A stretch of 64,000 bases of DNA from CBDBBY01 sp965203795 (lineage in GTDB: Bacteria; Pseudomonadota; Alphaproteobacteria; Rhodobacterales; Rhodobacteraceae). Under the pieces are notes generated by a model. It was not told the origin of the DNA. It did not search any database and saw nothing but the letters and a program-made list of their open reading frames with translations. Numbering within the stretch: the first letter of the stretch is position 1; each line of letters opens with the position of its first letter. Positions 17,725 to 26,934 of the stretch are shown piece by piece. The stretch is taken from assembly GCA_965203795.1 (NCBI GenBank), contig OZ241915.1:2480001-2544000 (forward strand), written 5' to 3'. The position numbers and the translations under genes are program-made.

Positions 17725-18305
17725 CTCAGGCCATCCTCCCCCTTCGCGTCTTCGGCCGCGAGCCCAAGCGACCGGTTGTGGATTCTCGGACCGGTCGACA
17801 TCACGAGGGCCAAGCAGATCTCGTCCGATTTCGGGGCACCGCACAGCCCCACTTCCATCGCATCGAAGTGGCTGCGCACATAGGACGCGTTGATATGCGT
17901 GATCGGCACGTCGAGCCGGGCCCCGATACCGCCGACCTTCTTCGTCGACGGCACGATCGCCTTGGCACCGCCCAAGAACTCCCGCATCGCGTACCCGCCC
18001 GGCGCGTGCCACAGCGCGCCGTGCTCCAGCTCGCCGCCGACGCCGATGATCGCGCCCTTGCCGTATCCCTCGACGACGGCCGGGCTGCCTCCGAGGATGT
18101 CCACCAGGCGCTCCGCCATTTCCAGCCCGAGCGGCTTCAGTATGTCCATGAACGGGGCGATTTCGGGAACATAGCGGCCAGCAAACGGGTTCTCGATGAC
18201 GGCAAGCGCCGCGGCGCGCTTCAGCGGCTCGGAGGCCGCCGGGCCGCCTTCGTGGAATATCTCCTCGGCAATTGTTGCCATCCTGCGGACTTCGGGTTCA
18301 CGCAT
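17721..18305 (-). CDS. Amino acid synthesis (AA_synth, PF06684-type) family protein, copy 1
   Basis: 194 residues, exactly the length of the downstream paralogue, with which it is clearly homologous (VIENPFAGRYVPEI, GYGKGAIIGVGGELEHGAL, AIVPSTKKVGG, YVRSHFDAMEVGLCG, AEDAKGEDGLR). A tandem duplication followed by divergence is the simplest origin, and a hetero-oligomer is possible. The conserved Lys-Lys, His and Arg-Ser-His-Phe-Asp motifs are candidate active-site residues. It overlaps UPF0280 by 8 bases upstream and copy 2 by 4 bases downstream. Confidence 0.8.
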   Translation of the reverse strand: MREPEVRRMATIAEEIFHEGGPAASEPLKRAAALAVIENPFAGRYVPEIAPFMDILKPLGLEMAERLVDILGGSPAVVEGYGKGAIIGVGGELEHGALWHAPGGYAMREFLGGAKAIVPSTKKVGGIGARLDVPITHINASYVRSHFDAMEVGLCGAPKSDEICLALVMSTGPRIHNRSLGLAAEDAKGEDGLR

Positions 18306-19179
18306 GATCCAGCTGCCGGATATCGATTCCCGCTGCCCCCGAAAGGGCGCCGAGCGTCCGGGATTCGCCTCTCAGGAACAACGCCGCGGAGCTTATCAAA
18401 CCGATGCCGATCATTCCATTCGCCGCCAAGGCACCGCGATCCAGAGCCAGAGCGACCTCGTCCTTCGAAAGCTCGCCGCAGCCGGTCGCCACGTCCATGC
18501 CGACCAGGTCCGTTTCCGGATCGATCTCATCCGCCGGTCGGCGGCTTATCGACCGATGACCCGGAATGTCGACCGCATTAGCAACCATCGTGGCGGCGGC
18601 GTCGGCCACAGCCGCGCTGGCGGCGAAGACCGTGGCGGCGTCCGCGATTCCCGCCGAAAGGCTGCGGCCTCCCATGCCGCTCGTGGCCATTCCGCCGACG
18701 CCGATTCCACCTTGGATCACGACCCGGGCCAACTCTTTGCCGCTTGGCGCGCTGATCGCCGCCTCGTAGCTCCGTCCTTCGCGCAGGAACATCGAAATGT
18801 CTCCGCCGTTGTTGACGTAGGCCCGCGTGATGTCGGCCGCGCGAAGCATCGCCTCCATTACGGTGTCTGCGACCGCGCCCGCCACGGCCGCCATCGGCGT
18901 GATGAATTGGCCCGCCGCGTGCGGTTTGGCGGCCGCCCACATCCGCTGTGCAACGGCGCCTTCCGGAGCATGCCCGCCGTCCCGGATCGGCTTCCGCAGC
19001 AGATGGAGCTCGGCGACGATTTCCTCAAGCAGCCCGTCGAACCTGGCCGCGGCCGCGCGGAATGCTTGCTCTCTGCCGCGTGCGGGCTCGGTGTCGGCAA
19101 AAATCACGAGATCGATCGGACCGTGATGCAGATGCAGGCGCTTTCCGTCCGGCAAAAGCGCGGCCGAGAACTCCTTCAA
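18298..19179 (-). CDS. UPF0280 family protein (ApbE-like fold)
   Basis: 293-residue member of UPF0280, a family distantly related to the ApbE flavin transferases. Visible hallmarks are AYVNNGGDISMFL (the ApbE-type NxGGD metal/FAD motif) and GGMATSGMGGRSLSAGIADAATVFA, followed by a C-terminal Ala-rich part. It overlaps the 6-hydroxynicotinate reductase gene by 4 bases and the AA_synth gene by 8. Because the studied 6-hydroxynicotinate reductase carries a covalently bound flavin, I infer that this protein attaches that flavin; the function is not established for the family. Confidence 0.78.
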   Translation of the reverse strand: MKEFSAALLPDGKRLHLHHGPIDLVIFADTEPARGREQAFRAAAARFDGLLEEIVAELHLLRKPIRDGGHAPEGAVAQRMWAAAKPHAAGQFITPMAAVAGAVADTVMEAMLRAADITRAYVNNGGDISMFLREGRSYEAAISAPSGKELARVVIQGGIGVGGMATSGMGGRSLSAGIADAATVFAASAAVADAAATMVANAVDIPGHRSISRRPADEIDPETDLVGMDVATGCGELSKDEVALALDRGALAANGMIGIGLISSAALFLRGESRTLGALSGAAGIDIRQLDHA

Positions 19180-20645
19180 GCTTGGCCGTTCCGCCGGTTC
19201 CGGCGTCCCGCGCTGGTTTCCACTTTCCTGATTTCCGGCGTCATCACGCTCTCGACAGGCCTAATGTGCTCGAGATGGCCGCCGAGCCGCTCGTAGTTTT
19301 CCATCGGAAGCGTGAACTCGATCGGCGCGACGAGCGCCGGCGTCGGAACGTAGCCGAACGCTTCCTCCGGCGTGTCCATGACATCCGCCATGAACGTGAT
19401 TCCGCCGCCCGGCCAGATGTAGACGGGCGCTCCGCCGCAGGTAACGCGCGTCAGCGACTCGCGCACCGACATCGTCAGCCGGACCGGATTCTCGGTAACG
19501 CCCGCTCTGAGCGACCCGCCGGCGCCGCCCATGAACAGAACCGAGCACATCGCCGGTTCGCAGTTTTCCGCAACGCGTTCCACCGAGTCCCGCAGCGAGT
19601 CCGTGATTTCCGCTTCCCTCGGCGCCAAGTCGCCGTCCAGCTCGTAATAGGCCCACTGCTCGCCGGTCGTCGAAACCATCAGCAGCCGGAGGCCCGGCCA
19701 CGCAACCTTCGGATCAATGCGTTTGATGATCTCGATCGGGTTGTCGATGTTCGTGCCGCCCCAGCCTGTGCCCGGGTCGGCGACTTGGAAATACCGGCCG
19801 GGGGTCGACCGCCGCCCGGCGACCCTGATTCCGGCAGGAGGCAGATCAAGCTGACGACCGGCCTCATGCTCTGTCAGAACGCCGGTTATGTGGTCGTCGA
19901 CCACAACGACCTCGTCCGCGTGCGTTGCCCACTGCTTTGCGAACATGCCTATCGCCGCCGAGCCGCAGCCGACTCGCATGAGGGTTTCGGAAACGCCGTC
20001 GATCACAGGCGACTTGCCGGCCTGGACCACCAGATCCGCGCCTCCGTCGACCGACATCTCCACCGCGCCGCGGTTGCAAAGGCGCAGCAAGCTGTCGCAG
20101 GTGACCCTGCCCTCCTTCTTCGAACCGCCCGTCAGGTGCTCGACACCGCCGAGCGACAGCATCTTCGAACCGTACTCGCTCGTCGTGACGTGCCCGATCG
20201 GCTCGCCTTCAACCCGCACCGCCTCCCGCTCCTCGCCGATGTGGCGGTCCGTGTCGATCTTCACCTTCACGCCGCAGTAGCTGAATATCCCTTCCGTCAC
20301 GACGGTGACCATGTCCGCGCCGTCGACCTCCTGGCTGACGATGAACGGGGCGGGCTTGTAGTCCGGATAGGTCGTGCCTGCGCCGACCGCCGTCAGGAAC
20401 GGGCGGCTTCCCTGCAGCACATCGCCGTCCCAGTCGCCGCCCGGATCGTTGAGCAGGAACGGAACCGCCTTTCCGCCCCTTTCCTCCGAGGACTCGATGA
20501 CCGTTAGCGGGTCGAGGCGGACAAGCGTGCCGTCGCGGTTGGCATAGCGATCGCATGCGCCCGAAAACCCGTCCGCGATGTAGCACATGACCGGGCACGC
20601 ATCGCAGCGGATCTTGTCCGGCTTGCCGCGGCGGGGATTATCCAC
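19176..20645 (-). CDS. hnr: 6-Hydroxynicotinate reductase-like iron-sulfur flavoprotein
   Basis: 489 residues. A Cys cluster at the N-terminus (Cys14, Cys17, Cys21 and Cys31: RCDACPVMCYIADGFSGACD) can bind a [4Fe-4S] cluster. Further Cys residues at VTCDSLLRLCN and RVGCG are candidates for other centres. A long glycine-rich flavin-type domain follows. It resembles 6-hydroxynicotinate reductase, which reduces 6-hydroxynicotinate to 1,4,5,6-tetrahydro-6-oxonicotinate with reduced ferredoxin and contains covalent flavin and several Fe-S clusters in Eubacterium barkeri. Overlaps of 8 bases upstream (hydroxylase) and 4 bases downstream (UPF0280) place it mid-operon. Confidence 0.82.
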   Translation of the reverse strand: MDNPRRGKPDKIRCDACPVMCYIADGFSGACDRYANRDGTLVRLDPLTVIESSEERGGKAVPFLLNDPGGDWDGDVLQGSRPFLTAVGAGTTYPDYKPAPFIVSQEVDGADMVTVVTEGIFSYCGVKVKIDTDRHIGEEREAVRVEGEPIGHVTTSEYGSKMLSLGGVEHLTGGSKKEGRVTCDSLLRLCNRGAVEMSVDGGADLVVQAGKSPVIDGVSETLMRVGCGSAAIGMFAKQWATHADEVVVVDDHITGVLTEHEAGRQLDLPPAGIRVAGRRSTPGRYFQVADPGTGWGGTNIDNPIEIIKRIDPKVAWPGLRLLMVSTTGEQWAYYELDGDLAPREAEITDSLRDSVERVAENCEPAMCSVLFMGGAGGSLRAGVTENPVRLTMSVRESLTRVTCGGAPVYIWPGGGITFMADVMDTPEEAFGYVPTPALVAPIEFTLPMENYERLGGHLEHIRPVESVMTPEIRKVETSAGRRNRRNGQA

Positions 20646-23400
20646 GCCCGGACGCCTTGATTGCCGCGCGAAGCCGCGACGGCGTGGCGGGAACGCGCGT
20701 CATCCTGACGCCGCATGCGTGCCGGATTCCGTTGAGCAAGGCCGGAGCGGTCGGGATCAAGGCATGCTCGCCCAGCCCTTTTGCGCCGAACGGCCCGTGG
20801 GCGTCCGGCTCTTCAATGATGATCGTTTCGATAGGCGGGATGTCGCCGATCGTGGGGATCAGGTAGTCATGCAGGTTTTCCGTCCTGCCGGGAACGTACT
20901 CCTCCATCAGGGCCATTCCGAGGCCTTGGGCGATTCCGCCCTGCACCTGGCCTTCGATCAGCAGCGGATTGATCGCCCTGCCGACATCGTGCGCCGCGAC
21001 GAACCCCGTGGCGATGGTGGTGCCGAGCGCGATGTCGACTTCGACTGTCGCGAGCTGGGCGGCATAGCCGTACTGCGCATAGGGCGCGCCCTGCCCTTCC
21101 TCGTCCAGCGGCGTGGTCGGCGGATTGTAGGTTTCCTCGGCCCGCAGAACGTACCCTTCCGGATCCGGGTCGAGCCGGTCCAGGTTCACCGTGTGGCTCA
21201 GGCCCCCGTCCGCCACCTCTATTGCCCCGCGCCCGAATCGAAGTTCGGCGTCCTTTGAAGCGTTGCAAAGCTTCAGTACCGACGCGCGCAGCGCCTCCCC
21301 GGTAAGGAGAGCCGCATTCCCGGTCACGAAGGTCTGCCTCGACGCCGATGTCTTGCCTGCGTCCGGCGTCAAATCCGTGTCCGCGCCGACGATCCGGAGG
21401 ATGTCGACGGAAACGCCGAGCGTTTCGGCGAATATCTGCGGAATCACAGTGTTCGCGCCTTGCCCGATGTCCACCGCGCCTTGGTGAAGCACGACCGTGC
21501 CATCGGCGAGTATCCCGGCCTTGATTGTCGAAGGATTCGGCAGCGCGGTGTTCCCGCAACCGTACCAGCCGGCCGCGATTCCGGCTCCCTTCCGGAGCGG
21601 GCTTCCGCGCAATTCCGCGCGGCGGTTGAACGCCTCGGCTTCGCTTCGCGCCGGCTTCCAGTGCCCGCGCAACGCGGCCAGGCATTTGCGGATCCCCACG
21701 CCTTTCGGGAAGGTCTGTCCGCATACGGTCGGAACGCCGTTTTCCAAGGCGTTGATCATCCGGAATTCGAGCGGATCGATGCCGACCGCGGCGGCGAGAT
21801 CGTCGAAGAGCGATTCCTGCGCGATCGCCGACTGCGGCACGCCGAACCCCCTGAAGGCACCCGACGGCGGGCAGTTGGTATGGATCCCCGAAGCTACGGC
21901 AAGGTAGTCCTGCACCTTGTACGGACCCGACGCATGGACCGGAACGCGGTTGACGACCGTCGGGCCCCAAGAGGCGTAGGCGCCGGTGTTGAACCGCCCC
22001 TCGAAATGCAATCCCGATACCAAACCATCCTTGTCCGCGCCGATCTTCATCCTGATCTCCGCAGGATGGCGTTTGGTCGTCGACTGCATCGACTCGCGCC
22101 TCGAATAAGCGATCCGGACCCCGCGACCGGTCTTGAGGGCCGCCAGCGCAAGGTGGGGCTGGACTGAAATGTCGAGCTTCGAGCCGAACCCGCCGCCCAC
22201 TCCGGTCGGAACGATCCTGACGTCCCGCCGATCCATGCCGAGAATGTCGGCGACCGCTTCAAGATCCATGACGGGCGTCTGCGTGCCGACATGCATCTCA
22301 AGCCGCCCGTTCGCCTTCGACGCGCAGCCGGCTTCGGGCTCGATGTACGCATGCTCCACGAACGAGGTCGAAAACTCGCCTTGGACCGTCCGGTAGGCCC
22401 GCGCGAGGCCGGCTTTCGCGTCTCCGGCGCGAACGAAGCCGCTGCACATCGTGTTCGAGTCGCGCCCTTCATGCAGCTGCGGGGCATCGGCGGCCGTCGC
22501 CTCCGCGATCGTGGCGACAGCGGGCAGGGGGTCCCAAAGAACCGGGAATTCTTCGTCCGCGAACGATTCCATCGCCGATGCGGTGCCGACGACCGCCGCG
22601 ACGGCCTCCCCGCGGAAGCGCGTTTCGGCCTCCGCGTAGACCGGCTGGTCCTCGTACCCCGGTATGACCCCGAATTTGTTGGCGCCCTTTATGTCGCTCG
22701 CCGTCAGCACGGCTTCGACCCCGGAGCGCGATGCAACGAATTCGTCGAGGTCGCCGAACTCGAAGCGCGCCCGCGCGTGCGGGGACCTGATGATCCGGAC
22801 CCGCAGCGAGTCGGCCGAACCGACATCGTCGGAAAACATTTCCGTCCCTTCGACCTTGCCGCGTCCGTCAAGGCGCCGGACCGGGCTGCCGACACCGCCG
22901 AATTCGTTCGGAGGCGACCGCTCTTCGCGCGAAGCGCGAATCACCGCCTCAATGATCTTTCGGTACCCGGTGCACCGGCAGAGAACGCCGCCGAGCGCGT
23001 CGGCGACTTGCGATTGGTCGGGTTCGAAAACGCGCCTGAGCAGCGCAACGGCGGAGACGATCATTCCCGGCGTGCAAATTCCGCATTGGGCGGCACCCAA
23101 GTCCTGAAAGGATTCCGCTAGCGCCTTGGCCTGCGCATCCGACGCGGCAAGTCCGGCCAGTGTTTCCACATTGCGCCCGCGCGCCTGCTGCGCTTGCATC
23201 AAACAGGAGCAGACGGCGGCTCCGTCGACAAGCACGGTGCAGGCCCCGCAATCGCCTGCATCGCACCCGACCTTGACATCGCGCGTTCCGAGCCTCTCGC
23301 GAAGCGCTTCCGACAAGCGCTCCCCGATCTCCGGGGCGATTTCGACGGCACGCCCGTTCAGGTCGAACCCGATCATCCCTGCGTCCTGCGGCTCACCCAC
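20638..23400 (-). CDS. Xanthine dehydrogenase-family hydroxylase, fused [2Fe-2S] and molybdopterin subunits
   Basis: 920 residues that join what are usually two chains. Residues 1-165 carry a plant-type [2Fe-2S] domain (Cys46, Cys51, Cys54, Cys66) and the second [2Fe-2S] domain (QCGICTPGM and LCRCTGY). From about 175 (GSPVRRLDGRGKVEG) comes the Mo domain, with GVGGGFGSKLD, SGAFRGFGVPQ, VDIGQGANTVIPQI and the terminal GAKGLGEHALIP, whose Glu is the catalytic base. Such enzymes hydroxylate N-heterocycles next to the ring nitrogen. With the reductase and enamidase genes here, nicotinate to 6-hydroxynicotinate is the likely reaction. It overlaps the FAD subunit gene by 8 bases. Confidence 0.88.
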   Translation of the reverse strand: MGEPQDAGMIGFDLNGRAVEIAPEIGERLSEALRERLGTRDVKVGCDAGDCGACTVLVDGAAVCSCLMQAQQARGRNVETLAGLAASDAQAKALAESFQDLGAAQCGICTPGMIVSAVALLRRVFEPDQSQVADALGGVLCRCTGYRKIIEAVIRASREERSPPNEFGGVGSPVRRLDGRGKVEGTEMFSDDVGSADSLRVRIIRSPHARARFEFGDLDEFVASRSGVEAVLTASDIKGANKFGVIPGYEDQPVYAEAETRFRGEAVAAVVGTASAMESFADEEFPVLWDPLPAVATIAEATAADAPQLHEGRDSNTMCSGFVRAGDAKAGLARAYRTVQGEFSTSFVEHAYIEPEAGCASKANGRLEMHVGTQTPVMDLEAVADILGMDRRDVRIVPTGVGGGFGSKLDISVQPHLALAALKTGRGVRIAYSRRESMQSTTKRHPAEIRMKIGADKDGLVSGLHFEGRFNTGAYASWGPTVVNRVPVHASGPYKVQDYLAVASGIHTNCPPSGAFRGFGVPQSAIAQESLFDDLAAAVGIDPLEFRMINALENGVPTVCGQTFPKGVGIRKCLAALRGHWKPARSEAEAFNRRAELRGSPLRKGAGIAAGWYGCGNTALPNPSTIKAGILADGTVVLHQGAVDIGQGANTVIPQIFAETLGVSVDILRIVGADTDLTPDAGKTSASRQTFVTGNAALLTGEALRASVLKLCNASKDAELRFGRGAIEVADGGLSHTVNLDRLDPDPEGYVLRAEETYNPPTTPLDEEGQGAPYAQYGYAAQLATVEVDIALGTTIATGFVAAHDVGRAINPLLIEGQVQGGIAQGLGMALMEEYVPGRTENLHDYLIPTIGDIPPIETIIIEEPDAHGPFGAKGLGEHALIPTAPALLNGIRHACGVRMTRVPATPSRLRAAIKASGRG

Positions 23401-24307
23401 GGCCGCCGCACCGTTCGAGAGCAGTTGCGGTCGCGCGCCCGCAGAGCTCCGCGGCCGCTTCCATCCGGTAGCCGACGCTTCCCCGGATGTCGTCTATCGG
23501 CGACAGCTCCTTGAGATCATCCGGCGTAACCATCGGAGTGTGACGGAACTCATCGGCTTGCATTCCCGACAGCCTAGCCTCGAGTCCGCGAAGGCGCACG
23601 GCAACCGCGGAACATGACCCGACGGCGACTCGGACGTCTACAATGATCCCGTCCTTTCCAGTCCGAGCCACAACCGCCACCATGGCGATCGAGATCACGA
23701 GGTAGCGCCGGCTTCCCAGCTTGAGGAACGAGCTAGCCGCTTCGGAAGCGACTGAAGGAACATGAATAGCGGCGACAAGTTCGCCGGGCCGGAGATCGAC
23801 CGCGCGAACGCCCGTTATGAAATCCCCGAGCGCCACCCGCCGCGTGCCCGCTGCGGACGCGATTTCCACTTCCGCGTTCAGCGCCAACAGCGGCGGCACG
23901 CCGTCCGCGGCGGGCGAGGCGTTGCAGAGGTTTCCGGCAACGGTTCCGGCGTTCTGGATCTGTATCGAACCGACTTCGCGGCCCGCTTCCTTCAGCGCGT
24001 CGAAACAGGCCGGCAGCGGTTCCGAAGCAATGTCCGACCACGTGGCCGCGGCACCGATGCGCCAGCCGCCCGGCGTGCGGGCAATCCCCTTGAGCGCCTC
24101 AATTCCGGTCGGATCAAGGATGGAACGCGGCCGCTTGCCCGCGGCAAGGCCCGGAAAAAAGTCTGTGCCGCCGGCCACAATGCTCGCGTCGCCCCGGTCC
24201 AGGACCGAAAGGGCATCATCAAGCGACGCCGGAGCAAAGTAGCCCAAAATTCCGCCTAGTTCCTGATCCGAGCGCTGCCGATCCGCCTGTCTTGAACTAT
24301 CGACCAA
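23393..24307 (-). CDS. Xanthine dehydrogenase-family FAD-binding subunit
   Basis: 304 residues, first gene of the operon. The domain (FAD_binding_5 plus CO_deh_flav_C) begins at GYFAPASLDDAL and shows the FAD motif SIVAGGTDFFPGLAAGKR and the second flavin contact QIQNAGTVAGNLCNASPAADGVPPLLAL. The first 20 residues are not conserved, so the true start may be later. It passes electrons from the Mo/Fe-S chain encoded by the next gene to an acceptor such as NAD or the respiratory chain. Confidence 0.88.
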   Translation of the reverse strand: MVDSSRQADRQRSDQELGGILGYFAPASLDDALSVLDRGDASIVAGGTDFFPGLAAGKRPRSILDPTGIEALKGIARTPGGWRIGAAATWSDIASEPLPACFDALKEAGREVGSIQIQNAGTVAGNLCNASPAADGVPPLLALNAEVEIASAAGTRRVALGDFITGVRAVDLRPGELVAAIHVPSVASEAASSFLKLGSRRYLVISIAMVAVVARTGKDGIIVDVRVAVGSCSAVAVRLRGLEARLSGMQADEFRHTPMVTPDDLKELSPIDDIRGSVGYRMEAAAELCGRATATALERCGGRG

Positions 24308-24631
24308 ATCGGAAAAAAGCTAGCACCCATGCACAAGCCCCACAACGAAAGCACTCGCCGGGGCGGGCGAACCTTGGGCCAAAGCCGCCATGCCGAACGG
24401 CTTCGCGGATGCGGATCGGATTCAAACCTGCCATCCCGCAAACGCTGCCCACCTGAAGCCGCGGGCGGCGAATCCGGAATGAGTCGCGACTCTGCCACGC
24501 CGTGATCGACGGTGCCGTTTGGTTTTGGCGATGCCGATCTCGACTGTTGTGCTGCCAACCCGCCACTCCCTTCCGAGAGCTGCGCTGGTCGCGGGCCGCA
24601 TGTACAACGTGTCCGACCGCCGCAGTCGGCG
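24308..24631. other. Intergenic region homologous to the 3' flank of btuC
   Basis: No gene. From about 24510 to 24631 the sequence is a diverged copy of the region just downstream of the intact btuC gene (about 27320-27417). Shared blocks include GTCCGACCGCC near 24610 and 27400. The promoter of the hydroxylase operon must lie in the first part, but I cannot pick a clear -35/-10 pair. Confidence 0.5.
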
Positions 24632-24791
24632 CTACATATCGCGCGTGCGCGGAAGCCCGATGAAGAAGCCACCGCAGTCAGCCCCGTCACCACACCAATG
24701 GGAATGTCTTGGGGCGCCATGAGGATTCCGGCCACTGCGTCGGCCTAAACGAGCAGAAGGGTGCCGATCAAGGCCGATCCGGGCAAAACCC
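24632..24791 (-). pseudogene. Decayed 3' end of a btuC/fecCD-type permease gene
   Basis: The minus strand encodes DIPIGVVTGL and, after a one-base deletion relative to the intact gene, GFFIGLPRTRDM and a stop at 24632. The intact permease (27418-28452) ends DIPIGVVTGLVGGGFFIWLLRR. Nucleotide similarity continues upstream to about 24791 (GCGTCGGCC.. and GATCCGGG.AA.ACCC) and downstream past the stop. It is a truncated, frameshifted second copy separated from the intact operon by the ISKra4-type element. Confidence 0.75.
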
Positions 24792-24824
24792 TCCTGTATC
24801 TCGACCGTGCTAAAACTCTCCCGC

Positions 24825-24874
24825 TGTCGGCCTGCCGATGCGGAGCCCCTTATCGCAGCGGAGGCAGGCCGACA
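24825..24874. repeat. Perfect 12-bp inverted repeat, long hairpin
   Basis: TGTCGGCCTGCC (24825-24836) and GGCAGGCCGACA (24863-24874), with a further inner TGCG/CGCA pairing. No T-run follows. It could be the end of an old mobile sequence, an RNA hairpin or a protein-binding site. It lies between the btuC remnant and the transposon. The remaining sequence to 25040 shows only the 12-base palindrome CCGACCGGTCGG. Confidence 0.45.
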
Positions 24875-25049
24875 CCGCGGCCGTACGGCAATCGAAAACC
24901 CCGCCGCGCTCTGAATCCGGACCGACCGGTCGGCCGCCGGTCAGCGCGAAACGGGGCCAGCGATCAAAAACAGCCGCAGCTCCAAGCCGCGGATCAGGTC
25001 GAATGCAGCCTAAATTCCGGCACCCGCCGATACGGTTGCTGAACCTTAT

Positions 25050-26808
25050 GGGTGCGGGCCAAATTTTTGGGCTGGGCCTGTTCCGCTGTTCCCCGGGCGT
25101 TGTCCGCGCCCGGCGTTCCGGGGGTTGCAAACGCTTCTCCGAGGGCCGGGATGGATTGGTCCCGGCGCGGCTTCCGAAGACCTGCAAGCGGCAGGCGCCG
25201 CGCATCCGGGCGCGAGCAGTTGGGGTTCATCATGGCAGGCAAGACGAAGGACCGGGAGTTCCGCCATCCCGATGTGGCGGCGTATCTGCGGGGCTTGACG
25301 GGCGAGGCGGCGAAGCGGTCTCTTGTGATCCGCGAGCCCGACGGCGTTTGCACGGAGTATTGGCGCGAGGGCGGCCGGGTGCGCTGCCGCGAAGTCGGGG
25401 CGGGCGAAGCGTCCGGCGGCCCGGCTCCGGAGCTGCGGGCGCTGCTCGCGGCGGCGGAAGCGACGTTCGGCCGCTCGCTTCCGCGGATGAAGGCGGAGCC
25501 GGGAGGCGGCCGGGTTCCCGATCCGGCGCCCTCGAGACGGCGGTCCGCGACGGCATGCTGGATTCCGGGGCGCGGGGCTGCGCGGCCCTTCTGGAGGCGC
25601 TCGACGCCGAGCTTCCGGCCCCGTCCTGCCCGGGCTGCGGCCGGCCGATGGAGCGGCACGGCCGGGTCGGGAAGACGTTCCTGGCGCGCCTCGGACGGGC
25701 CGGGGTCAAGCGCAAATACTTCCGCTGCCGCCAGTGCGGCGGCGGCCATTTCCCTTTGGACCGGGCGCTGGGCCTGGAGGACAGGAGCGCCGCGCCCGGG
25801 GCGGAAAGCATCCTTGCCGACGCCGCCGGCTCCGAAAGCTACGAGGAGGCTGGCTGCAAGCTCGACAACCTTGCCGGCGTCCGGGTTCCGAAGTCGACGC
25901 TCCGGCGCCATGTCGCGGGGATCGGCCGGGAGGTCCAGGAGTTCGAGCGGGCGGACGCCGGGGAGCGCAAGCCCCCGGCGCCGCAGGTTGTGCTGACGGC
26001 CGACGGCGCCGGCGTCCCGGTTGTCGCGGGCGAGGTCGAGGGCGTCCCCGGCAAGCAGGAGGACGGCACGGCGAAGACCCGCGAGGCGAAGGCCATCGTC
26101 CCTGCACGGCCGAACGCCGGAACCCGAAGACCGGGGAGCCGAGGAAGGACAGGGGCAGCGGGGCTGCCGGCGTCCGCATCGACAGCGCGCAGTCGGCGGG
26201 CGGCGCCGGCCGGGCGTCGGAGTTCGCGGCGCGCCTTGAGCGGTTCGGGCACCGGGAGGGCCTGTTCGGGGCCGGGGAGCTGGTCGTGCTGTCCGACGGG
26301 GCGCCATGGATCCGGAACGTCTGCGAGGAGGTCTTGGCCGGCACGGGGACGACCTTCATCCTCGACCTGTTCCATGCCCTCGATTGCGCGGCGGCGGCGG
26401 TCCGCGCCCTCGTTCCGGACAGGGACGGGCGGAAGGCGCGGATGGAGAGCATCAAGGCGCGATTGAACGACGGGCGGGTCGACCTCGCCGTCGCCGGCCT
26501 CAAGCCGCACCGCCACCGAGACGAGGCCGTCGAGGCCTGCATCCGCTACTTCGAGTCGAACAAGGACCGGATGCGCTGCGACATCTGCCGGAAGCGCGGC
26601 ATGCCGGTCGGGTCCGGCGTCGTGGAGAGCGTCTGCAAGCGGATAGTCGGGAGCCGGTTCAAGCGGTCGGGATGCCGCTGGTCGAAGGCGGGCGCCAACG
26701 CCCTGCTCGCCGCCGAATGCTGCATCGACAACAACCGGTGGGCCGACTTCCTCGATTGGAGGGCAGGCCGCGCCGCAGCCGCCTGACCCAAAAATTTGGC
26801 CCGCACCC
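25050..26808 (+). mobile_element. ISKra4-type insertion sequence, copy 1 (1759 bp)
   Basis: Perfect 22-bp terminal inverted repeats (25050-25071 and 26787-26808) begin GGGTGCGGGCCAAATTTTTG. A perfect 9-bp target duplication, GAACCTTAT, flanks them (25041-25049 and 26809-26817). Ends in GGG and 8-9 bp duplications suit the ISKra4 family. The single transposase gene carries two frame breaks. A second, rearranged copy occupies 41513-46234. Confidence 0.9.
25232..26786 (+). pseudogene. ISKra4-family transposase, broken by two frame changes
   Basis: The coding signal starts at ATG 25232 (MAGKTKDREFRHPDVAAYL), leaves that frame near 25510-25540, and continues in the next frame with a zinc-ribbon (CPGCGRPM .. 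YFRCRQCGGGHF) and VVLTADGAGVPVV. It changes frame again near 26105-26115, just after TREAKAIV, to read ERRNPKTGEPRKDRG, LVVLSDGAPWIRNV, FILDLFHALD and the conserved end GSGVVES, then RFKRSGCRWSKAGANALLA. Both changes are equivalent to -1. No classical slippery heptamer is evident at the second site. The same second break occurs in the other copy, so either the ancestor was already defective or the shift is tolerated. Confidence 0.82.
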
Positions 26809-26904
26809 GAACCTTATCAATTCGTTGCAATCGCCCGGACGACCGAATAGAATCGATTCGAATCCGGCCTGTTTAGGGTCGGAGAAAGGAGGGCAAGACA
26901 GCAA

Positions 26905-26934
26905 ATGAAGCAATCAACAAAAAGGAGATCATGA
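26905..26934 (+). CDS. Nine-codon leader peptide upstream of the small ORF
   Basis: ATG 26905, preceded by AAAGGAGG with a 12-base spacer, encodes MKQSTKRRS. Its stop TGA overlaps the ATG of the next small ORF (ATGA at 26931-26934). Such an overlap suggests translational coupling, but the frame is so short that it could be chance. Confidence 0.3.
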   Translation: MKQSTKRRS

